In this document: one piece after another, positions 1 through 6,295 of the stretch
Position numbering within the stretch: position 1 is the first letter of the stretch
How the letters are laid out: each line of letters opens with the position of its first letter
DNA from: Bacteroidales bacterium 45-6
Lineage (GTDB): Bacteria; Bacteroidota; Bacteroidia; Bacteroidales; Dysgonomonadaceae
Length of the DNA: 6,902 nucleotides
Assembly (NCBI GenBank): GCA_001897035.1
Contig: MKRS01000541.1
Coordinates: 1-6,902 of the forward strand
Reading direction: 5' to 3'
Made by a program: the position numbers and the translations under genes
Notes under the pieces: generated by a model
Databases searched by the model: none
What the model saw: the letters and a program-made list of their open reading frames with translations, nothing else
What the model was told of the DNA's origin: nothing

Positions 1-948
1 ATTTTGGGACTCCATGTCGAGTGGCACAAAATTCTGACTTTTGCCTTTTTTTTGTTGCTGTCAGCCACTTTTTGGTTTATCCTCGTACTTCGACAAACCT
101 TCGAGGCCACCATTGAAATCCCGATCAAATACACCGGCATTCCCGACAGCGTCTTGCTCAAAAACGACCTCCCTTCAAAAATCAACGTGGGAGTCTCCGA
201 CAAAGGCCTAACACTCTTTCGCTCATTTGTACTCAACGGAAATGACACCATCGAAATCAATGTGCGGAACTATATCTTGGCCGAAAATACGCTCTTGAAA
301 GACGACCAGCTTGCGCAACTTATCAAAAACAAATTTGAAAAATCGACGACTCTGTTGCGATACAATCCGGCACGCATTTCTTTGGATTATTCGCTTCTGA
401 AATCAAAAAAAGTGCCCGTGATATTCGACGGCGAAGTCACCACCGTTCCCAATTTTTTGCTCAGCGGCGACATTGAAGTGAAGCCCGACAGCGTCACGGC
501 ATATTCTTCCGAAGAAATATTGGACAAACTCAACGTGGCCTTCACCACAAGCAACAAGTTTGAAGACCTGGAGAAAAACAGCGTATTCAAACTCCATATC
601 CGGCAGCAGGACAAGGTGCGGTTCAGACCCGACTTTGTGCATGTGACCATTCCTGTGGCAGAATTTGCACAAAAGGAACTCACCGTGCCTATAACCTGCC
701 TGAACCAACCTTTCGGCACCGAGGCCGTGTTCTTCCCCTCCAACGTGTCGGTCTCCTTTGCAGTTTCGCTCAAGGATTTCAACAACATCTCTGCAAGCGA
801 CTTCAGCATAAATCTCGATTATACCGAACTGGAACAAGCAACCAACGGCGTGGTGAAACTGCGGCTGACGGAGAGTCCAAACTACATACAAAATATCTCC
901 ATCCGGCCAGCTTCAGTGGAATTCATCCTCGAAAAAACTAAAAAATAG
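1..948 (+). CDS. YbbR-like domain membrane protein (5' end probably cut off)
   Basis: The reading frame is open to the left edge, so the true start is probably outside the window. A TTG at position 4 would give 314 residues, but it leaves almost no cytoplasmic segment. Numbering from that TTG, residues about 10-29 form one hydrophobic membrane helix (ILTFAFFLLLSATFWFILVL). The rest is a beta-rich extracytoplasmic region with YbbR-type repeats: about 33-130, about 133-220 (KKVPVIFDGEV) and about 224-310 (KELTVPITCLN, ending SIRPASVEFILEK). In Firmicutes, YbbR/CdaR proteins bind and regulate the c-di-AMP cyclase CdaA. No cdaA is visible here, so that role is not shown. The gene abuts coaE directly, an arrangement common in Bacteroidota, where both often sit near yajC. 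The family call is firm and the function is uncertain. Confidence 0.85.
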   Translation: MLGLHVEWHKILTFAFFLLLSATFWFILVLRQTFEATIEIPIKYTGIPDSVLLKNDLPSKINVGVSDKGLTLFRSFVLNGNDTIEINVRNYILAENTLLKDDQLAQLIKNKFEKSTTLLRYNPARISLDYSLLKSKKVPVIFDGEVTTVPNFLLSGDIEVKPDSVTAYSSEEILDKLNVAFTTSNKFEDLEKNSVFKLHIRQQDKVRFRPDFVHVTIPVAEFAQKELTVPITCLNQPFGTEAVFFPSNVSVSFAVSLKDFNNISASDFSINLDYTELEQATNGVVKLRLTESPNYIQNISIRPASVEFILEKTKK

Positions 949-1536
949 TTGACCGTGAAAATCTTTGGAATCACAGGAGGAATAGGTAGCGGAAAATCAG
1001 TCGTGTCGCGGTTGATGGAAACAATGGACATTCCGGTGTATGTGGCAGATGTTGAAAGCAAATCCTTACTCGATACCTCTGCCCAGCTGAAATCAGCCTT
1101 GACGGAAGCTTTCGGAAGCAACCTTTATGAAAAAGGATTCATTGACCGGAAACTATTTGCCTCCATTATTTTCAACGATCCAGAAAAGTTGCAACTCGCA
1201 AACAAAATAATACACCCTTTTGTGAAACAGCATTTTTTTGATTGGGTGGAAAAGCAACGGAATGCCGGGAAAAAAACAGTAGCCACAGAAGCTGCCATTC
1301 TCTACGAATCTGGTTTCGATCAATTTGTTGACAAGGTGATCTTGGTATATGCCCCCTTAGAAACTCGTATCCATCGCACCATGCTACGCGACAATGCTTC
1401 CCGAGAGCAAGTTGAGGCAAGGATCAAAAGCCAGATGCAGGACGAAGACAAAATCAAAAAGGCAAATTTTGTGATACTCAACGACGGCACGAAGTCCATC
1501 ATTCACCAAATTGAGGTCATTTTAGGACAAGAATAA
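949..1536 (+). CDS. coaE: Dephospho-CoA kinase
   Basis: This enzyme phosphorylates the 3'-hydroxyl of the dephospho-CoA ribose with ATP, the last step of coenzyme A synthesis, in the cytoplasm. The 195-residue length is normal for the family. The Walker A loop GITGGIGSGKS lies at residues 7-17. D34 (YVADVESK) sits where the family's catalytic Asp is found. IIHP at 87-90 and EAAILYESGF at 114-123 match conserved CoA-binding segments, and an Arg-rich lid (R140, R143, R147, R152) follows. The chosen start is TTG at 949, directly after the upstream TAG stop, because it gives MTVKIFGITGG, close to the usual N-terminus of Bacteroides CoaE. GTG at 955 is the alternative. The zero-base junction with the ybbR-like gene implies co-transcription and probably translational coupling. 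Confidence 0.95.
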   Translation: MTVKIFGITGGIGSGKSVVSRLMETMDIPVYVADVESKSLLDTSAQLKSALTEAFGSNLYEKGFIDRKLFASIIFNDPEKLQLANKIIHPFVKQHFFDWVEKQRNAGKKTVATEAAILYESGFDQFVDKVILVYAPLETRIHRTMLRDNASREQVEARIKSQMQDEDKIKKANFVILNDGTKSIIHQIEVILGQE

Positions 1537-1653
1537 GTTAATTATCCCACTTATTTTATCGAAAACTTGATTTGATGAATCCACTTTTTTCAACCCAAGG
1601 ACGTTTGATTAATTATTATTAACAATTAACCAATGAATTGCCACCCGAAATGC

Positions 1654-1684
1654 TTGCGTATTTCACCAAATCGCAGTAAATTGG
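1654..1684 (+). promoter_or_regulatory. Possible Bacteroidota-type promoter for the 73-residue protein gene
   Basis: TAAATTGG at 1677-1684 matches the Bacteroidota -7 consensus TAnnTTTG at all but one defined position. A TTG at 1654-1656 lies 20 bases upstream, within the usual spacing to the -33 TTTG element. Transcription would start near 1690 and leave a leader of about 50 bases. The rest of the gap 1537-1739 is AT-rich and holds no ORF and no convincing terminator for coaE, so read-through from coaE is also possible. The motif is short and may occur by chance. Confidence 0.3.
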
Positions 1685-1739
1685 GCTTGTCTAATTCTCC
1701 AGTTTAAATTGATGTCTAACCCAACAAATCTTATTGATT

Positions 1740-1961
1740 ATGAAAAAGAAAACAGACCCCAATTTGAAGAACGATCAGAAGCTGGACGAAACAAATCCAT
1801 TGGCTAAAGATCTCTTATTGACTGACAATGATCCAGAGTGGAATGATGGCGTTGCCGAATTCTCACAAACCTATGCACAATACAGCTTTGAAGGAAAAGG
1901 AAATCAGAAAGAAGGCAACAACGACTTCTCCGAATCTGAAATGCGCGAAATATGGTATTAA
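1740..1961 (+). CDS. Small acidic hypothetical protein (73 aa)
   Basis: I do not recognise this protein. The start is taken as ATG at 1740, which gives MKKKTDPN; a TTG two codons upstream is less likely. It has 16 acidic and 9 basic residues, so its net charge is clearly negative. It has no cysteine, membrane segment or signal peptide, and is therefore probably cytoplasmic. The N-terminal third is Lys/Asp/Asn-rich and looks disordered. The middle (NPLAKDLLLTDNDPEWNDGV, residues 19-38) and an aromatic stretch (FSQTYAQYSF, 41-50) could form a short fold. The C-terminus is EMREIWY after a Gly/Asn/Lys-rich linker. Codon use looks like that of the neighbours, the start is ATG, and the gene ends just before a strong terminator, all of which favour a real gene. 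It may be the last gene of the coaE transcript or have its own promoter. Confidence 0.65.
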   Translation: MKKKTDPNLKNDQKLDETNPLAKDLLLTDNDPEWNDGVAEFSQTYAQYSFEGKGNQKEGNNDFSESEMREIWY

Positions 1962-2032
1962 TTTCCTATACCGAAAAAAACTTGGAAGGAACAGATACCA
2001 ATATTCGTAAGACATAGAAATAAATACTTCGC

Positions 2033-2069
2033 TAAAAACGGCTTCAATACATGATTGAAGCCGTTTTTA
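2033..2069. terminator. Bidirectional rho-independent terminator
   Basis: A perfect 16-bp stem (arms 2033-2048 and 2054-2069, with GGCTTCAAT pairing with ATTGAAGCC) encloses the 5-base loop ACATG. The outer stem is an A tract on the left and a T tract on the right, so each strand has a U run after the GC-containing stem. It lies between the small protein gene, which ends at 1961, and the convergent ald gene, whose stop is at 2087. It therefore fits termination in both directions. Confidence 0.9.
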
Positions 2070-2086
2070 GTTTAATATTCCTTATG

Positions 2087-3175
2087 TCATGCTACACAAA
2101 GTGCTTCTTTCACGGGGGCGAACACAATTTCGCCATCCAAGATATTCAAGCCTTTTGCCAAAGCCTTGTCTTCTTCCAATGCTTTCACCCAACCTTTGTC
2201 GGCCAGTGCCAAAGCATAAGGCAAAGTCGCATTAGTCAAGGCCAATGTAGAGGTACGGGCCACAGCACCAGGCATATTGGCCACACAATATTGGATCACA
2301 CCTTCCACGTCGAACACCGGTTCAGCATGTGTAGTTGGCTTCGAAGTTTCAAAACATCCGCCCTGATCGATAGCCACGTCCACCATCACGGCACCTTTTT
2401 TCATCTGGGCGATCATCTCCCGTGTCACCAATTTTGGAGCCTTCGCCCCAGCAACCAACACAGCACCAATGACCAAATCCGCTTGTTTCAATTCTTCCAA
2501 AAGGACGTAAGGATTGCTTACGATTGTTTTGCAATTAGCAGGAAGAATATCATCTAAATAGCGGAGCCGCTCGATGTTCATATCCAAAATAGTTACATCG
2601 GCTCCCGTTCCAGCTGCCACTTTTGCCGCATTCGTACCAACGATTCCTCCACCGATAACCACTACTTTGCCTGGAGCTACTCCGGGTACACCTCCAAGCA
2701 ATACGCCGTTGCCACCCTGAGGCATTTCCAAAAAGCGGGCACCTTCCTGTATAGCCATACGGCCAGCCACTTCGCTCATCGGCTGCAACAATGGCAATTT
2801 TCCATCAGCCGTCTGAACTGTTTCATACGCAATGGCAACACACTTGCTTGCCATCAAAGCCTCGGCTTGTTCAAGGTCGGCAGCCAGATGAAGGTAAGTG
2901 AACACGATTTGGCCTTTGCGAAGCAGCTTGTATTCGCTTGGCTGAATTTCTTTCACGTGCATCACCATGTCGGCACGTTCAAAGATCTCTTCGGGTGTAG
3001 CAACAATTTCAGCTCCAGCTGCAAGATAGGATTCGTTTGAAAACCCACTTCCAACACCAGCATTGACTTCCACCAACACCGTATGACCATGTTTTACCAT
3101 TTGATCGACTCCAGCGGGAGTCATGCAAACTCGCTTTTCCGCAAGCTTGATTTCCTTTAAAACACCAACTACCAT
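2087..3175 (-). CDS. ald: Alanine dehydrogenase
   Basis: This enzyme interconverts L-alanine + NAD+ + water with pyruvate + ammonium + NADH in the cytoplasm, linking amino-acid use to central carbon and nitrogen metabolism. ATG at 3175 gives 362 residues starting [10 protein letters not shown], near the family's usual 370. An upstream in-frame ATG at 3211 would add 12 residues (MKIVFISKNYKL) that the family lacks, so I rejected it. Residues known to be important in the family are in register: R15 and K75 (pyruvate/alanine binding), H96 (catalytic, in YLHLA), the Rossmann loop GGGIVG at 175-180, D198 (NAD ribose, ILDMN) and D270 (catalytic, VAIDQGG). [11 protein letters not shown] at 300-310 is also typical. 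The gene stands alone, converges on the small protein gene and diverges from the CoA ligase gene. It appears intact. Confidence 0.96.
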   Translation of the reverse strand: MVVGVLKEIKLAEKRVCMTPAGVDQMVKHGHTVLVEVNAGVGSGFSNESYLAAGAEIVATPEEIFERADMVMHVKEIQPSEYKLLRKGQIVFTYLHLAADLEQAEALMASKCVAIAYETVQTADGKLPLLQPMSEVAGRMAIQEGARFLEMPQGGNGVLLGGVPGVAPGKVVVIGGGIVGTNAAKVAAGTGADVTILDMNIERLRYLDDILPANCKTIVSNPYVLLEELKQADLVIGAVLVAGAKAPKLVTREMIAQMKKGAVMVDVAIDQGGCFETSKPTTHAEPVFDVEGVIQYCVANMPGAVARTSTLALTNATLPYALALADKGWVKALEEDKALAKGLNILDGEIVFAPVKEALCVA

Positions 3176-3264
3176 TAATTTGTAATTTTTAGATATAAAA
3201 ACAATCTTCACTTAATAAGGCCAACAAGACATACAAATAGACTTTATTTTCCTCATTGACGCTG

Positions 3265-3272
3265 CAAATTTA
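3265..3272 (-). promoter_or_regulatory. Candidate -7 element for ald
   Basis: Read on the minus strand, this is TAAATTTG, an exact match to the Bacteroidota -7 consensus TAnnTTTG. It would give ald a leader of roughly 85 bases. The -33 element is poor: the nearest match is GTTG at 3290-3293 with only 17 bases of spacing, instead of the usual 19-21. The call rests on the -7 match and its position alone. Confidence 0.4.
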
Positions 3273-3734
3273 TCAAATAAACGGCAAATCAACACTAATT
3301 TGACAATAAAATATGAGAAGATTACTGAAATGACAGTAAAAAGCAACAAACACAAAACACATGCTATTGTATATCAAAAACTTACACTTTTTCAGAACAA
3401 AACAATCTGCACAATAAGGAGCTACAAAACAACACATACCCACATCCATCCAACACCGCCGATTGAACAGATTTACCGCCTGCGCCTTGCATTGAAAAAG
3501 CAACTATCTGTTGTTCTAACAAACGAGATGCAGGTTACGGGTGCGGGCAAGCTACTTGACACATCAAAAAAAATCAGCCTTATCAATTTAATTGATCTAT
3601 TTTTTTCGAAATACTGCCATGGAACCAATAAACCATAGCCTCCGGCATAACAGCTTATCGAAAAGTTCTGAAAACCTTAGCGGATCAACCGAACACGCGC
3701 CAACATTTTACCCCGCAACTTTTTCTCGTCACTG

Positions 3735-3765
3735 TTTTCAATGAAAAAGTTTTTTAGTATGTTTG
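3735..3765 (+). promoter_or_regulatory. Candidate promoter for the CoA ligase–GH25–S41 cluster
   Basis: TATGTTTG at 3758-3765 matches the Bacteroidota -7 consensus TAnnTTTG exactly. TTTT at 3735-3738, one base off the -33 consensus TTTG, lies 19 bases upstream. The expected transcription start, about 3769-3772, would leave a leader of about 55 bases before the ATG at 3825, and would place an inverted repeat at the start site. This is the best promoter match I found in the window. Confidence 0.55.
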
Positions 3766-3766
3766 T

Positions 3767-3783
3767 ATTGACCAACAGTCAAT
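3767..3783. promoter_or_regulatory. Inverted repeat, candidate repressor operator
   Basis: ATTGAC (3767-3772) and GTCAAT (3778-3783) are perfect 6-bp inverted arms around the 5-base centre CAACA. The repeat begins one base after the -7 element and covers the expected transcription start, a classic place for a repressor. The form TTGAC-N5-GTCAA resembles operators of many TetR-family regulators, several of which control fatty-acid genes. No regulator gene is visible in the window, so the binding protein is unknown. Confidence 0.5.
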
Positions 3784-3824
3784 CTAATACCTAAATCGAG
3801 TTCTGAACTGCTAAACGATTAAAA

Positions 3825-5474
3825 ATGGACGAAAGATTTCTAAGCTTCTACGAAGAGAGCTTTAAACGAAACTGGAACAGACCCGCCTTGAGCGACTTGG
3901 AAGGGGCGAGCTATCAATATAAGGATTTTGCACGGAAAATCAAGGAATTGCATATCCTCTTTGCCGCCATGGGAGTGAATCCAGGTGACAAAATATCTAT
4001 CTGCGGGAAAAATTCGCCGCATTGGGCCATTTCCTTCTTCGCAACCGTGTCCTATGGTGCAGTGGTGGTGACGATATTGCACGATTTCCATGCCGACAGC
4101 ATACAAGACATTGTGAATCATTCCGAGTCTGTTGTCTTCTTCGCCGATTCAGTCACAAAGAGCAAGGTGAAAGCCGAATCGCTGAAAACGATGAAACATA
4201 TCGTCCTTATGGAAGATTTTTCGATCGTCAGCACTACGGACGACCGTGTGGTGGAGACTTGCAAGAGCATGAACGACATTTTCAATGCAAAATACCCCGA
4301 AGGGCTAAATCCTGAAAAATTGGATTTCTACCGGGAATCGCCCGAAGAATTGGCCGTGCTCAACTACACCTCCGGCACCATGAGCAGCCCCAAAGGGGTG
4401 ATGCTTCCCTATCGCAGCTTGTGGTCGAATACTCGATTTGCGGTGGACAACATTTCCTTCGTAAAACCCGGCGACGGCCTTGTGTGCATGTTGCCGATGG
4501 CCCACATGTATGGCTTGGCTTTCGAGGTGTTGCTCAGCTTGGCTCAAGGCTGCCACATCCATTTCTTAGGTCGGGCACCTTCGCCACAAGTGCTCCTCAA
4601 GGCATTCCAGAAAGTACAGCCTACGCTCGTGTTGGCCGTCCCCTTGATTATCGAAAAAATTGTACGGGGGAAAATATTCCCCGAATTGGAGAAAAAACCG
4701 GCGAGCATCTTGCTCAAACTTCCGATTCTTCGGAATGTGGTGTACAAAAAAGTGAGGGAGAAACTGATGGAGACTTTCGGAGGAAAACTTCACCAGGTGG
4801 TCATTGGCGGTGCAGGACTCAACAGCGAGGGGGGCGATTTCCTCACAAAAATTGGCTTTCCATACTCCGTGGGCTATGGAATGACCGAATGCGGCCCGCT
4901 GATTTCGTATGAATATTGGACAAAATACAAGCCCGGATGTTGCGGAAAAGCTGTCAACCGGATGCAGGTGAAAATTGACTCCGCAGACCCAGAACAGGTT
5001 GTCGGAGAAATTCTCGTGAAGGGGGCCAACACCATGATGGGATATTACAAAAACCCGGAAGCCACGAAACTTGTCTTCACGGACGACGGATGGCTCCGCA
5101 CGGGCGACTTGGCCACGATGGACAAGGAAGGCTACATCTTCATCAAAGGGCGCAACAAGTCGATGATCCTTGGGGCAAACGGGCAAAACATTTATCCGGA
5201 GGAAATTGAGGAAAAATTCAACAACGAAAAATACGTACTCGAATCATTGATCGTGGAGCGCAACCACAAGCTGGAGGTGATTATTGTCCCCGATACCGAA
5301 GTAATTGAAAAAGAAAATATTGGAGCGGATAAATTGAAATCTATATTTAGCGAAATGCTCGAAACGGTGAACAACAAATTGCCGAACTACAGCAAGGTGG
5401 TGAATTTTGAGTTGCGTGACTCCGAATTTGAAAAAACGCCCAAGCGAAGTATCCGCCGTTTCTTATACAAATAA
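3825..5474 (+). CDS. Long-chain fatty-acid–CoA ligase (AMP-forming, ANL superfamily)
   Basis: The enzyme activates a fatty acid with ATP to acyl-AMP and transfers it to CoA, probably at the inner face of the membrane. ATG at 3825 gives 549 residues, a normal length. Family motifs appear in order: the phosphate loop YTSGTMSSPKGV (181-192, a variant of YTSGTTGxPKG), YGMTECGP (351-358, E355), DGWLRTGDLA (421-430, D428 for the AMP ribose), the hinge region KGRNKSMI (441-448, R443) and GQNIYPEEIE (453-462). The C-terminus EKTPKRSIRRFLYK (536-549) corresponds to the A10 motif. In my alignment, Ser542 occupies the place of the usual catalytic Lys, with K540 two residues away. Substrate chain length cannot be read from the sequence. 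It is the first gene of a tight cluster, 6 bases ahead of the GH25 gene. An acyl-ACP synthetase role is possible. Confidence 0.9.
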   Translation: MDERFLSFYEESFKRNWNRPALSDLEGASYQYKDFARKIKELHILFAAMGVNPGDKISICGKNSPHWAISFFATVSYGAVVVTILHDFHADSIQDIVNHSESVVFFADSVTKSKVKAESLKTMKHIVLMEDFSIVSTTDDRVVETCKSMNDIFNAKYPEGLNPEKLDFYRESPEELAVLNYTSGTMSSPKGVMLPYRSLWSNTRFAVDNISFVKPGDGLVCMLPMAHMYGLAFEVLLSLAQGCHIHFLGRAPSPQVLLKAFQKVQPTLVLAVPLIIEKIVRGKIFPELEKKPASILLKLPILRNVVYKKVREKLMETFGGKLHQVVIGGAGLNSEGGDFLTKIGFPYSVGYGMTECGPLISYEYWTKYKPGCCGKAVNRMQVKIDSADPEQVVGEILVKGANTMMGYYKNPEATKLVFTDDGWLRTGDLATMDKEGYIFIKGRNKSMILGANGQNIYPEEIEEKFNNEKYVLESLIVERNHKLEVIIVPDTEVIEKENIGADKLKSIFSEMLETVNNKLPNYSKVVNFELRDSEFEKTPKRSIRRFLYK

Positions 5475-5480
5475 AAATCG

Positions 5481-6269
5481 ATGGCGAAAGTCAATACTTC
5501 TCGAAAAAGAACTTCAAAAAGCAAGAGAACGAACCCAATGACAAAGTTCATCGTGCGTGCGGTGCTTGCTTTGTCATTTATGGCACTCGGCTATTTTGTG
5601 TTCCACAAGTTATATCCCGACTACCGGGATTTTCAAGAAACCGGCTTCGACAGCCAGTTTGAGGTGAAAGGAATCGATTTGTCGCACCACAACAAAGTTG
5701 TCAGCTGGAACACCGTTCGAGACAAGGACATTTCGTTCGTTTACCTGAAGGTGACGGAGGGTTCTTCGCTTTGCGACAGGGAATACCGGCAGAATTACCG
5801 GCAGGCCAAAGCTTGCAACATCAAGGTTGGGACCTACCATTTTTTCAGTTTCATCACCTCCGGCGAGATCCAGGCAAAGCATTTTATTGAAGAGGCTATC
5901 TGCAAAAAAGGCGACCTCGTCCCGGCCATCGACGTGGAGCATTCGCCTGGAAACAAATACAGCTCCGACAAGGAAAAGCGGAGCAAAGTAGTGGCTGAAT
6001 TGAAGGTATTCGAGAAAAAGCTCCGCAATTTTTATGGTTGCCTGCCCGTGATCTACACCAACAAGGAATGCTACGAATTGTATGTGAAGGATCATTTTCC
6101 GAAAAACCCAATCTGGATATGCGACCTGGGAAATAAGCCTACCGATGAGATTGACAACTGGGTGATCTGGCAATTTTCGCACAAAGGAAAAATTCCCGGA
6201 ACATCGGGAAAGATCGATTTGAATTATTACCGCTATTCTTTCGACAAGTTCAAGGGACTTTTGTTGTAG
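5481..6269 (+). CDS. Membrane-anchored GH25 family glycoside hydrolase (lysozyme-type muramidase)
   Basis: GH25 enzymes cleave the beta-1,4 bond between N-acetylmuramic acid and N-acetylglucosamine in peptidoglycan. A very basic N-terminus (residues 1-26) precedes a hydrophobic helix (about 23-41, IVRAVLALSFMALGYFVF). No clear cleavage site follows, which suggests an N-in signal anchor with the enzyme in the periplasm. The catalytic domain spans about 62-262: GIDLSHHN (64-71, D66), VYLKVTEG (87-94), GTYHFF (117-122), AIDVEHS (149-155, the DxE pair D151 and E153, with E153 the likely catalytic acid), VIYTN (190-194), WVIWQFS (227-233) and KIDLNYY (244-250, D246). All core acidic residues are present. 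ATG at 5481 lies 6 bases after the ligase stop; ATG at 5538 (M20) is an alternative start that keeps the helix. It probably shares a transcript with the ligase. Target, self or foreign, is unknown. Confidence 0.9.
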   Translation: MAKVNTSRKRTSKSKRTNPMTKFIVRAVLALSFMALGYFVFHKLYPDYRDFQETGFDSQFEVKGIDLSHHNKVVSWNTVRDKDISFVYLKVTEGSSLCDREYRQNYRQAKACNIKVGTYHFFSFITSGEIQAKHFIEEAICKKGDLVPAIDVEHSPGNKYSSDKEKRSKVVAELKVFEKKLRNFYGCLPVIYTNKECYELYVKDHFPKNPIWICDLGNKPTDEIDNWVIWQFSHKGKIPGTSGKIDLNYYRYSFDKFKGLLL

Positions 6270-6295
6270 TATTTCTTCAATGCAAAGAATTGAAT

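Larger units (their letters stand above)
3176..3824. other. Long divergent intergenic region with no credible gene
   Basis: This 649-base stretch separates ald (minus) from the CoA ligase gene (plus). The part at about 3300-3470 is A/C-rich on the plus strand and AT-rich overall. Two overlapping open frames here (about 3300-3638 plus, TTG start; about 3273-3503 minus) read as low-complexity Lys/Thr/His or Cys/Phe-rich sequence with no motif, and I treat them as chance. I see no tRNA, riboswitch, repeat array or insertion-sequence end. It holds promoter candidates for both flanking genes, a perfect inverted repeat at 3767-3783, and a small AT palindrome at 3582-3596 (ATCAATT-T-AATTGAT) followed by a T run. 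A small RNA or a long leader cannot be ruled out. Confidence 0.6.

Noticed and set aside
403..891. Minus-strand open frames opposite the ybbR-like gene
   Set aside because: They overlap each other and a well-supported YbbR-domain gene. Their composition is explained by the codon use of the sense strand.
1609..1629. Inverted TTAATT/AATTAA in the gap after coaE as a terminator
   Set aside because: The 6-bp stem is entirely A/T with a 9-base loop and no T run after it. Such matches are expected by chance in AT-rich sequence.
3176..3211. Longer alanine dehydrogenase start at 3211
   Set aside because: The 12 extra residues (MKIVFISKNYKL) precede the conserved [10 protein letters not shown] start. 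Starting at 3175 puts R15, K75, H96, D198 and D270 at the family's standard numbering.
3273..3503. Minus-strand open frame of 76 codons upstream of ald
   Set aside because: Its Cys/Phe-rich composition is unlike its neighbours, no domain is visible, and it lies in the A/C-rich non-coding stretch. Its end runs into the candidate ald promoter.
3582..3606. AT palindrome (ATCAATT-T-AATTGAT) followed by a T run, as a possible terminator
   Set aside because: The stem has almost no GC and the loop would have to be opened to five bases, leaving only a 5-bp stem. No gene ends just upstream, so it is too weak to call a terminator.
3300..3638. Plus-strand open frame of 112 codons in the divergent gap
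   Set aside because: It starts with TTG, reads as low-complexity Lys/Thr/His-rich sequence without any motif, has an AT-rich composition unlike the flanking genes, and overlaps another chance frame and the ald promoter area.
4566..5186. Minus-strand open frame of 206 codons opposite the CoA ligase gene
   Set aside because: It is the complement of conserved ANL motifs in the plus-strand gene. It has no recognisable domain and no promoter or leader of its own.
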